A stretch of 64,000 nucleotides of DNA from Sweltsa coloradensis (taxonomy: Eukaryota; Arthropoda; Insecta; Plecoptera; Chloroperlidae): the NCBI GenBank assembly GCA_024449915.1, contig JAMZAV010000811.1, positions 310,001 through 374,000 of the forward strand, in the 5' to 3' direction. Positions 47,014 to 55,984 of the stretch are shown here, piece by piece; the stretch's first letter is position 1, and every line of letters begins with the position of its first letter. The position numbers and the translations under genes were made by a program. The notes below the pieces were generated by a model. It was not told where the DNA came from and did not search any database. It worked only from the letters and a program-made list of their open reading frames with translations.

Positions 47014-47183
47014 CTCGCCCAGGTCTGGCCTTCGTGTGCTAGTTGGGGGATGATGAATACGATGTCACCCCCCCCCCCCAGAACCCAAGACAACGACATG
47101 GAAGACAGATCAACCGTCAACACAAAGCACATAAATAAAACCCTGATGAACGGTGGAATAAAAACACAAACTAAAACAAATCG
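47014..47183 (-). CDS. Candidate internal exon with strong splice sites
   Basis: On the minus strand a strong acceptor 'cgacttttgctgcag' precedes 47183 and a consensus donor GAG|GTAAGG follows 47014. The 170-base segment between them is open in one frame and ends 'GDIVFIIPQLAHEGQTWAR', which looks coding. The N-terminal half is hydrophobic ('FVLVCVFIPPFIRVLFMCFV'), a possible membrane segment or a misread intron. A homopolymer (C12 on the plus strand, 47068-47079) inside the exon makes the frame before it unreliable. It lies about 400 bp 5' of the paralogue segment at 46.5 kb on the same strand, so the two could be neighbouring exons. Product unknown. Confidence 0.35.
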
Positions 47184-47785
47184 CTGCAGCAAAAGTCGAA
47201 AAGAAAAGTTGAAACACATTTTGTGATAAGAAAAGGAATAAAACTAAGGGTAGAGTGAATGTGTGAAGATGACAGTTACAAAGGGGGGAGAACAGAGACA
47301 GATAAATAATACTTGAAGGAGGGAGGAGATAAAAAGAAACTTGGAAAGTGACTTGAGGTGGCTGTGAAATGGGGGTGAGTTTCATGTGTGCAGTGGCTAA
47401 CTTGATTCCGGTGTCCGGCGAACTTTTCCCATCCACTTCTCTCCTAGATTGCTTTATAAACTGTTTATATCTAAGTTATTAACACCAGTATACACGACTG
47501 GACTAAGTTTGAAATAAATATCAATTCGCAGAAGAAATTTGAGTCCGTACTTTTCGAAGTAGGTCCACATTATTTTTTTCCATTGTTGAAGATCAATTTT
47601 TTGTGGGTACCCAAAAAGATCGCGCGTATCTTCGTATATGGTTTGTTTTTCAAGTTAAGTTAATTTTGGTCTCATGAAACATGTAAGCATCAACTAATAA
47701 GACATCAGTTGTTCGTGTGGGATCAAATTGAACATTGGGTTCATAATAGTTAACAAGTCTTTAGGAGGTTGTAATTACTAACGTT
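47184..47785. other. Spacer, no gene seen
   Basis: Purine-rich around 47280-47340 ('gggggagaacagagaca'). No feature supported. Confidence 0.4.
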
Positions 47786-47788
47786 GCT

Positions 47789-47818
47789 GATTGATTGATT
47801 GATTGATTTGATTGATTG
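47789..47818 (+). repeat. (GATT)n microsatellite
   Basis: Seven GATT units with one inserted T. Confidence 0.85.
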
Positions 47819-47829
47819 GCTATTGCTCA

Positions 47830-48165
47830 ACGTTCATATTAATGCAATTTGGCTATTCGAGACGATGAGTGTTGATAGATGAGGATGAAAATGAACAGAA
47901 GGGAAGAGAGGAAACCCGGTACCGGCACGTAGCCTACTCCTTTCGAAAAGTTCGAAGGGGACCAACGGCTTTACGTCCCATCCGAAAGGACGTTGTAACC
48001 TTGATAGTCATATTGGTTCCTCCACTTACCCGAACTTCAAAGAAGACGTCAAGGAGAACAAAGCCGTTACACTAGCTCTCGAACCCTCCATCTGCTCTAA
48101 CTAGCGGTATACGTGAGTTTCAGGGCAGAGTGTTCAACCACTTTCCCCTCGACCACGCCCGAAGG
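47830..48165 (-). mobile_element. SINE family 2, full-length copy c with central domain
   Basis: Minus strand: tRNA-like head at 48050-48165 ('tggtcgaggggaaagtggtt', B box 'gagggttcgaga'). A central block 'ggatgggacgtaaagccgtt' followed by 'ggtccc' comes next, and then the family-2 tail 'atcgtctcgaatagcc'. About 335 bp. The central block resembles cores that I recall from widespread metazoan SINEs (a 'gatgggacgttaa' type), but the family name cannot be confirmed. Copies a and b lack this block. The plus-strand frame across it is not a gene. Confidence 0.75.
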
Positions 48166-49435
48166 TCGCTTAATTAACTTTGGTGTTCGAATGGTAACCG
48201 GCTATAAGCGACCGCGGCTAAACCTCTATGTTGAAATAAATTAATAAAAAATCAATTTTCATTCAAACGATTTGTCTCCTAATACAAATACACGTGTAAT
48301 TTCTGTCAGAAACAACTGTCAGTCAGCATTTTCGAACGATTTGCGAAACGTGACTCACACATGAGAAATAGAAGTCAAAGTCAAGCTTATCACATTTGAG
48401 TGTAATGGATCTTGACTTAAGAGGGGTGTGGGAAGACGTCGTCTCCGTGTCTACTCACCGCGACCTTCCTGTCTACGCATGACTCACGCACTCTCGCACA
48501 CAATTCCCCTCCACCCTCTAAAACTGCGACATTCCCGCTACCTTACACATAAACTACAACAAACTGTCAGAATTCACTTTAAGAATTACAATTTATAGAC
48601 AATAAAACGCATAGTTTCCATCCCTTCCCTAGGGGATGTTCTGAACACATTCACATCCCAAGGTCCATGTTAATCTGAAGATTAAGATGTAACTCCTATG
48701 TAAGTGTTTACTGATGTGATGTTATGTTTGACTCGGCGTCCCCTATATAAGGGATGAAACTACCCCTAGACGAGGGTCGTCTCGAAGAGTTTGTAACAAA
48801 TAGCCATGCCATCGCCGGTTGAGGGGGTAGATTTCCTTGGTATGGAGCAAATAGTTTGGACTGGATCCTCTAATTGCAAATGTCTTCTGTGGTGGAATTG
48901 AAAGGGTGTCTGCTAAGACGGAGGGAGGGGGGGGGGGGGGTGATGTCTCAACGAACGCGTATTATGTTCTGGTTGTGGTCTTGGTGGCGTGGCGTGTTGT
49001 TGGACAGTGTTATCACAGACAATGACACTCAGTAGGGGTTAGGAGATTCGAGTGCAGTTATGGAGAAAACTGTAATCAATGTTTCAAAACGTTTATAAAA
49101 CGTTTAACGAGAATGTCTTTGTTTGATTGTACAAAATCTTGTAGCAAACATGTATTACATATAAAATGATATTGTTAAATGGTCGGTTATATTATTAATA
49201 TTAACATTTGAAAAGTAATGAATCGTTTATAAGTGGTTTACATTTTAAATCATTAAATATTTTTTCCAAGGAAAGCTGACCAGATCCAACTCCCCTCTTC
49301 TACATGTTGATGTTGAAGAAGGGTTCATAAAATTAATTTCCTCCTATCTACACTACACGTAAGCCAATACACTTAAGTCAGTATGAATAGAATAAAAACG
49401 CCATGAGGCCAAATTTACAGTATTGTGTTATTTTG
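48166..49435. other. Mixed-composition stretch, no gene seen
   Basis: 48420-48560 is less AT-rich, without a domain-bearing frame. G14 lies at 48927-48940 and 'ctatataag' at 48741-48749. The remainder is AT-rich. Confidence 0.35.
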
Positions 49436-49438
49436 CCG

Positions 49439-49596
49439 TACCCGGCACCTCCACCAAATATTTATTCAGCAAATATATCTTGAATTTCAAAATAACACAA
49501 TTGATTGATTGTTAAGCAATATCCAATCAATCAATTGTGTTATTGAGACATTTAAGATATATCTGCTGAATAGGTATTTGGTGGAGGTGCCGGGTA
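49439..49596. mobile_element. Palindromic MITE, CCCGGCACC termini, TA-flanked
   Basis: Arms of about 70 bp ('cccggcacctccaccaaata' inward from each end) meet at a short centre around 49509-49522. TA flanks both ends, as in a Tc1/mariner-type target duplication. 158 bp including TA. The terminus recurs at 20756-20770. Confidence 0.75.
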
Positions 49597-50130
49597 AGGT
49601 GATTCTCTTTAAACGAGTGAGCGCAGCGAACGGAGTGATCTCCATTCAACTTAAACGGCCCTTATTCTGTTATTCTGCGTGTGTGTACGTTGAAAATCAG
49701 CCGAATCGCTGAACAGATTGCGCTGAAATTTTAAACAGACATCCGGTACGAGTTTATTGAGAACTGCTAACAAAATCAGCATAATCCATTGCGATTTAAA
49801 TCTACAAGAAATAATAAAGTTAAAAATAAGCTTCCAATGTATAGAAATTATTTTAACGACAATGGTTTAGATTTTGAAAATATATTTTTTGTTTGTTATT
49901 CGCCTGGCCGTGAAATGCCGTGCCCATGCAAGGTCTGTCGAACGTTGCACGTCAAGGTACCCCCAAATTCCGCTCGTAGATTGAGTAAACCTTGCAATAT
50001 TTTCACGTATTTCGTACTGGCTATGTTTACCATAGTAGGCCCTATTGCCACAGATGATGGACTACACTGCGTTATATGCATTTCAAAACATGTTTAATTA
50101 TTTTTGAAATACAATCTAGAAATAACAAAA
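49597..50130. other. Repeat-like stretch with an unassigned ORF
   Basis: Starts with 'gagtgagcgcagcgaacgga', the sort of repeat found inside TIR elements, and continues into 'attgcgctgaaattttaaac'. A 102-codon plus frame (49789-50097) has Cys-rich 'EMPCPCKVCRTLHVKVPP' but no assignable fold. Possibly the interior of a larger mobile element. Confidence 0.3.
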
Positions 50131-50188
50131 TCTTGGATTGAACCCACGTCTTCCATATTTCGGCTATAAGGGCGCCTTAGCCAACTAG
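50130..50188 (-). mobile_element. tRNA-like SINE head next to a MITE
   Basis: Minus: A-box-like 'tagttggctaaggcgccc' and B-box-like 'gtgggttcaatccaag'. It directly adjoins the ACTAGG MITE, whose insertion may have cut it. Confidence 0.4.
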
Positions 50189-50455
50189 ACTAGGGAAACG
50201 CCAAAGTCGTTGTTAGACGAGTGAGCGAGTCATGTGTTGAGTACCCGGGAACATTTGCATTTAAGTTTGATAATCGTATTCGTATAAATAATAGGGTATT
50301 TAAGTTTAGGCCATAGTTTAGGCCATAATGCTCCACTGTAGCCTATGATAGGCTAGGCGGGGAGGCCTAAGGTAGGGGGAAGAAAAGTAATGTTACCGGG
50401 TACTCAACACATGGCTCACTCACTCGTTTAACAACGACTTTGGCGTTTCCCTAGT
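50189..50455. mobile_element. ACTAGG-family MITE, copy 3 (complete)
   Basis: 267 bp with terminal inverted repeats of about 60 bp and only a few mismatches, starting 'actagggaaacgccaaagtc' and including 'cgagtgagcgag' and 'gtgttgagtacccgg'. The interior is short and has no ORF. The first 20 bases match copies at 18229 and 42388 at most positions. Confidence 0.85.
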
Positions 50456-52100
50456 TTAGTTTGAAATGAAAATTGTATCTCATGTAATCTGAATTTAATC
50501 GCGAATGCATAGAGTTTAAACACACACACAAATTTAAATGTGTATTAATTTTACCTAAAAACTAAACTTAAATAATTTTAAGGAATTTGATATGATATAT
50601 TTGAAAACATTTTAATTAGTTGATATTATTGTATACGTTGTATTTGTTTTAATCAATACATTTTATTTAATTCCCAACATATACTTATCTAATGTAAAAA
50701 TTCACCAAATGTGTAACATAAAACAAATTGCCAGGGTCACATACACCCAGGTTTGCCCGCTTGTATGGTAAGTGTGTTCATGATATTTCTTTTATGCTAG
50801 CTATTTTTATAAGATATTCCATTGTGGATGGATAAATTAAAATATGATACGAATATAAATTAGTTGATGTCTTACTTTCCTGAGTTGAGTAAGCCAATGA
50901 CCCAGATAACAACTTTAAAACTCTTCATCTCACCATCTTTCAAAAGAAAAATAAGAGGAGAAAATATTCCATCAAATTAGAACAAATCACGAAAGACTTT
51001 CTTATCTTGAAACAATTTCTTGATGGAAACTTGTACGAGAACACAAAGTTGCCTCATCTTGATATCACAAAGTTGCCTCATCTTCCAGGCCAAATAACTC
51101 CTCTTTATCATCTCCATCACTTCAGGAAGTTTCTTTTGTCTCAGCTCTCTGGACTATTACCCCTCCTCCCCCCTTCCCCCTAACTGAGGGGATGTAGTCC
51201 GCTGCACCATCAACCAATCAACCCATCAACCCTTACAGCCTGGTCATTGCCTTCAATCAGTCAACCGCATCCAATCCTATACAGAATGTACTGGAATTTC
51301 GGCCATTTTGTCAGCTGATAACCTATCATCGTAAACATTTGTTATCATTCATCTGTATGTTAGATACCACCACGTAAGTGTGAACGTATTTTGGAATTTA
51401 GAGATTACTCGTTTAGCCAATAAGTATCTAAAAGTGCAATTAAACTTGGTGTATACACACATTGGAAATAATAGCTGATAACAAGAAATACGACTATAAA
51501 TGTCTGGATGAAAATATAGAAAATCATATATTTTTAAATAGGCGGTGTAGAACATGATACAAAACATACATTTTTTATTCCGATATGTAAGTACATTTTG
51601 TTTTTAAATTGCACAATGGAACTGCCATAATTTTATGAGTTTCTAGAATATCCATAGTACATTTTATAAAACTTATCAACATTAATTTTTACACTACAGA
51701 ATTAAATTATTGGCTACAATTTAAATGAATAAAAGGTAATTGCAATTTTTCATGAGACGGTCAGATTTATCGCTTACATATCTTTAAGCTGTGATATTAT
51801 TCATTAAAGTCCATTCATTACCTCCTTCTCGTTTTCTTCAGTTTTGATCTATTGTGTTATTTAATTAAAGTTTTAAAGTTAGTAATAAAGATGGTGTAAG
51901 AAAGGGGAAGTATCAGTACCGCAAGCACGCGGAGGGAGTAGACAGTTGTTTAAAAAACACTCATTTATGCGGTTACATTTCAAAACTTTTCGTTTTGCTG
52001 GCAAGAGGATCTAAAAGTGCATCGTTGTACCTTACATCATCTTGGAAGCTATGTCATAGAATAGAAAGGTAAACGATTATTTGTAAATAGCCATAAATGG
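50456..52100. other. AT-rich stretch, no gene seen
   Basis: No supportable gene or repeat. A 'gcctcatctt' motif is duplicated locally at about 51050-51085. Confidence 0.4.
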
Positions 52101-52104
52101 AATA

Positions 52105-52310
52105 GCTGGTACTTGATACTTTGTATTTTATACTCCTGGTCCTTGGTATTGGTACTTGGTATATGAAACTTGGTAAAGTTGATTTTGAAGTTGTTACTTG
52201 GAACTTGGGACTTGGTTTTGAGTACTTAGTACTTGGTGCTTTAAGTTGGTACCTGACTACCTGGTACTTGGTACTTGGCACTGGGCACCTGGTGCTTGCT
52301 ACTGCATTAA
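52105..52310 (+). repeat. Degenerate TGGTACT heptamer minisatellite
   Basis: Roughly twenty imperfect copies of 'tggtact' or 'acttggt' over 200 bases. Open frames on both strands follow from the absence of stops in the repeat. Confidence 0.75.
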
Positions 52311-52327
52311 TACTTGTTTACGAGTAC

Positions 52328-52958
52328 TTAAGGCTGTTCCACCCTGTTTTTTCCCTTTTCTAAAATATGCAAGTATGTTAAAATATAGTAAATGAAATTG
52401 AAATCTGGTACTATAAGAACACCAAAAAATGTTTTCCAATTTTTTTGATCGGGCATACGGCAAATATTGCATCTTCTAAATAGTTTCAAACTGCAATTAC
52501 ATCTAGCACAGCTCTAAACGTAGATAGTTGTGTTTCTGTGAGATAAATGGTTGACTGTTTTTCTTGAACTTATCAAAGAGAATACATGGGATTTTACATT
52601 TTCTTATGTTCCACGAATTTTTTATATAACCGGTATTTTTTGTCAATTTGTACCGGAAAACGGAAAATTCACAGGGGACACGGTTCTAAAAAATCCCGTT
52701 TTTTCTTTGATATGTTCAAGAAAAACAGTCAAACATTAATCTCACAGAAATACAACTATCTACGTTGAGCGCTGTGCCAAATGTAGTTGCAGTTTGAAAC
52801 TATTTTGAAGATGCAATATTTGCCGTATACCCGATCAGAAAAATTTGAAAAAAACATTTTTTGGTGTTCTAATAGTACCAGGTTTCAATTTCATTCACTA
52901 TATTTTTTAAATAGTTGCATATTTTAGAAAATGGAAAAACAGGGTGGAACAGCCTTAA
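52328..52958. mobile_element. TTAA-flanked palindromic transposon, 631 bp
   Basis: TTAA at 52328-52331 and 52955-52958 brackets an element with inverted repeats of roughly 260 bp (inward 'ggctgttccaccctgttttt'). The arms share 'tacggcaaatattgcatctt' and 'aacgtagatagttgt' in inverted orientation. The unique centre is about 80-100 bp and has no ORF of note. A TTAA duplication is typical of the piggyBac superfamily, so a non-autonomous piggyBac-like element is the best guess. Confidence 0.8.
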
Positions 52959-53089
52959 GGGGTGCTAAGTCTGCTCGTATTTAATAATAATATATCATAA
53001 ACAGACTCAATGTAACTCTCCTTCTTCTTGCCGTCTATGACTCCCTCAGTTTGAACGTTTCCAAAACCAAACCGTAGCTTCAAATTTCC

Positions 53090-53640
53090 TTACGCATCGG
53101 TTAAACTCGCAATAAACGTAAATAATTCTCGACTAACTTTAATCTCAAAACTGTTCCGGCTTTTTGCACAGCTCTCAATTAACATCGAAATACTTTTAAT
53201 TCCCATCAAAGTTTCCACCGCCGCTGTATAAACTAAAACACCACGTTTAACATTAAACCATCTCAGCCAAGAATATATTTCAACGTTAGGTTTCGCTGTA
53301 TCATCTCCCCATTGAGGGAATATTCCCAAGTTCCATCTTCCCCTCCCCTCCCTAAGAGAAGTAGTACGGCTCATCACCCCATCTTCTTCCTCGTCACTGC
53401 CTTCTAGATCTCTCAACCGTGGCCACCGGACTCGCTGTCTCTCTCCATACGGCCAGCACATTAACAGACTCTTGCTGTTTCACTCGCTTCCAACCACGAA
53501 CCATTGCATTCAAAGCACTCGGATAAAACCCTAATAGGCGTTCTCTTTGCCATCGATGTCGTAAAACATATGAATCAAGGCGGGCGGCCATTTTGTAATG
53601 TAAGCTCATTGCGCACGAGAGTAGTAAAAACACGTTTAAC
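53090..53640 (-). CDS. Hypothetical coding segment, two overlapping frames, unknown
   Basis: On the minus strand 'aaaatggccgcc' gives a good start context, then 'LDSYVLRHRWQRERLLGFYP' and 'NAMVRGWKRVKQQESVN'; this frame ends at about 53394. A second frame, open from 53461 to 53090, includes 'DLEGSDEEEDGVMSRTTSLR' and 'NLGIFPQWGDDTAKP', and ends before an AT-rich flank. The two overlap out of register, so a frameshift or an unseen splice would be needed to join them. The region is GC-richer than its surroundings and has exon-like composition. No family recognised; the coding call is tentative. Confidence 0.3.
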
Positions 53641-55330
53641 AGTTCGGGTGATGACTCATACTTTCCTGATTTTGACTGGTAAAAAAAAATGCCATTTTTA
53701 CCAATAAATTATTGTTAAGTATTTTAAAATTGTCACAGTTGATTCGTATTCATGACAAATGCATATTTAAACCACATTATTAAACTCTTATGTAGGGAAA
53801 TCCCCCTTAAATGTCCAGAGTAATGTTTTTTGGAGTACTCTCAAACAAATTCAATGTTTTAAATCTCTGAAACTTTATGAAAGTTAGAGCAGTAAAATCG
53901 GATTTTGAAACAAATTGTGTGAAATGGCAGACAGTTTTGAAATGATGTGAGTTCTTAACTTTTTGCCTGCATCAAGATTTTATTCATGTCTTAAAAATAA
54001 AACTTCTTAAAATACATGGAAAATACTCGTATTGATCACTCTTCCCTTCACGATTCATAAATTGATTCCCGTATTTCTTCTTAATCTTCCCCATTTTCTC
54101 ACAACAATGCATCCGTCCCCCGCATCTATATGTTTGATTTTTTGTTCGTCTTTATATGTTTTTCCTCCGTTTTCTTTGTACGTCCCCTTCCTTCTGTTGT
54201 TCAACTATCCTGGCCGATTGGCTCCATCTATCTCACTCATCATTGTATTACACAGAATACAACCCTCAAGGGAGACTTTTATTCAATATTAACCAATATC
54301 TCTTATTCTATTGTTCAATATACATCATTTTATCAATTTATATTTCCTTCATTTTTTTATTTATGCTAAGAAAGATTTTTGTTTGTAAATTCTCACCAAA
54401 ATTATTATTTTGTAGATACTAATGATTTAAATCTCATTTATCTATATAGATATGGAAGAGAACGGAAAAGAGTGGCCCTAGATAGAATTTTGGGAGGAAA
54501 TTAAGATAGTAGATGTAAGAAAGAGGATGAAGTATACAGGACACCGAACTGTAATGTCATGTATTGCTAAAAACACACAATAATCGACTTCGTGATGTTG
54601 GAAGACGACGAAAATATACGTACATTTCAATCAAAGCTCAAAAGAGCAGTCTATTTCAGTCATTACTTTGTTGGAGCTGTACAAATTATGATGATTGAAG
54701 GTGTTAAGATGTAACAATTAGTGGACACATCTGACAGTAGATCAACAGGGCCACTTCATCTATGTGTTGACTGTACACACATTTCATTTTAAGGCACCTT
54801 AGATATCTAAAGACTTCCTCAAAAAAATATAAAAATAAACCGTATAATCTTATCAGTTATCATTTTCCATCCCCGATTTTGAAACGCTCCAACCTCTCAC
54901 TATATTTGAACCCCTATCAAGTTTCACATCATCTTTGCGGTGACTGTACAGACACTTCCCCCAACAAACTCTGTTAGTATAAACGTGTATGTAAATGTGG
55001 TAAAACCACAGAACACTCCATAATGCATACAAACTGCACCAGTACTCAGCAGACGAGCAGGACTACCCTACCCTCCGTCGCACACCAGCTAGCAAACTGT
55101 TTGAAAAAGTGGTTTACAGAATGTGAGAGAAGACTTTACTTGCAAAGTCGTTTAGACGCGTCCCCAGTCACATCGTGTGTTACTAAAAAAAATATGGTAG
55201 CTTATGGTCTTATTTATTTCTATCGCGCAGAGAAAAATTTCGTGAAGATGTTTATGGTTTTATTGAATGCGTTTTGGGTTCTTTGTTTCAACTATATATT
55301 TTTTTAAATTTTAAACTGAATACGTACCGA
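53641..55330. other. AT-rich stretch, no gene seen
   Basis: Three overlapping pyrimidine-rich frames (54032-54422) and one at 55023-55307 show no recognisable domain. No repeats identified. Confidence 0.4.
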
Positions 55331-55337
55331 GTTTAGC

Positions 55338-55363
55338 TTGTATTTGTTGTACAACAAATACAA
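55338..55363. repeat. 26-bp perfect palindrome
   Basis: Centred on 'gttgtacaac' with arms 'ttgtatttgttgt'. It is followed by a 12-bp-arm hairpin at 55416-55451 ('agtaaatcaagg'). Confidence 0.8.
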
Positions 55364-55984
55364 ATCTTAGAACAACAAATTCACTCAAATACAAACGTAT
55401 GTGTGTAATCCTCGGCAAGAAGTAAATCAAGGGGTCTGATTGTCCTTGATTTACTTGTGGTCGAGAGTATACATGCGGTACGGTTGTATTTAACCCTTTC
55501 AGTCCCCCAGTCCATGATCATGCCTAAATTTATATCCGGATAAAAGATAGTTTTTTTTTCTTTCAATTTGACCCAATTTTTTTATTATTTTTCCGTGCAT
55601 TAAAAATAAATACTTTTTTCCCATCCCGATTTCCCAAAATTCCTTAAAAAAACGCGATAAAAAATATTTAAAAAACACTAAAAATCTTAAAATAACTTAG
55701 TATTTTGAAATTATTGCTTCAAATAACTTAATTTTGACCAATTTAATTCGGTACTGAAATGGTGGAAAATTCCTTGAATATGGTTTAGCTTTGCTCACGT
55801 TTTCTTCTGTAGTAATGACTCCAAAAATAATCAGTTCGTTTTAAACCGTCATAAAAGCATATAAAATGTAGGTCCAATCAAAAATTAATGCTATATCGTC
55901 GAAGAGGAGAACACATAAAACCAATTAGGCCCATCCAAAACACTGTTCGGAAGATTGGGCTGATCCAACGAACACACAGTCTTC

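Noticed and set aside
46924..47226. 100-codon plus-strand ORF
   Set aside because: The complementary strand has consensus splice sites around a better coding candidate, and the plus frame crosses a C12 run.
47869..48075. Basic plus-strand ORF
   Set aside because: It is the antisense of the full-length family 2 SINE.
49789..50097. 102-codon ORF with a Cys-rich patch
   Set aside because: No recognisable metal-binding spacing, and it sits in repeat-like DNA; kept only as a note in the surrounding feature.
54032..54422. Three overlapping pyrimidine-rich frames suggesting a membrane protein
   Set aside because: Hydrophobicity follows from T/C-rich composition; no start context, codon bias or splice signal.
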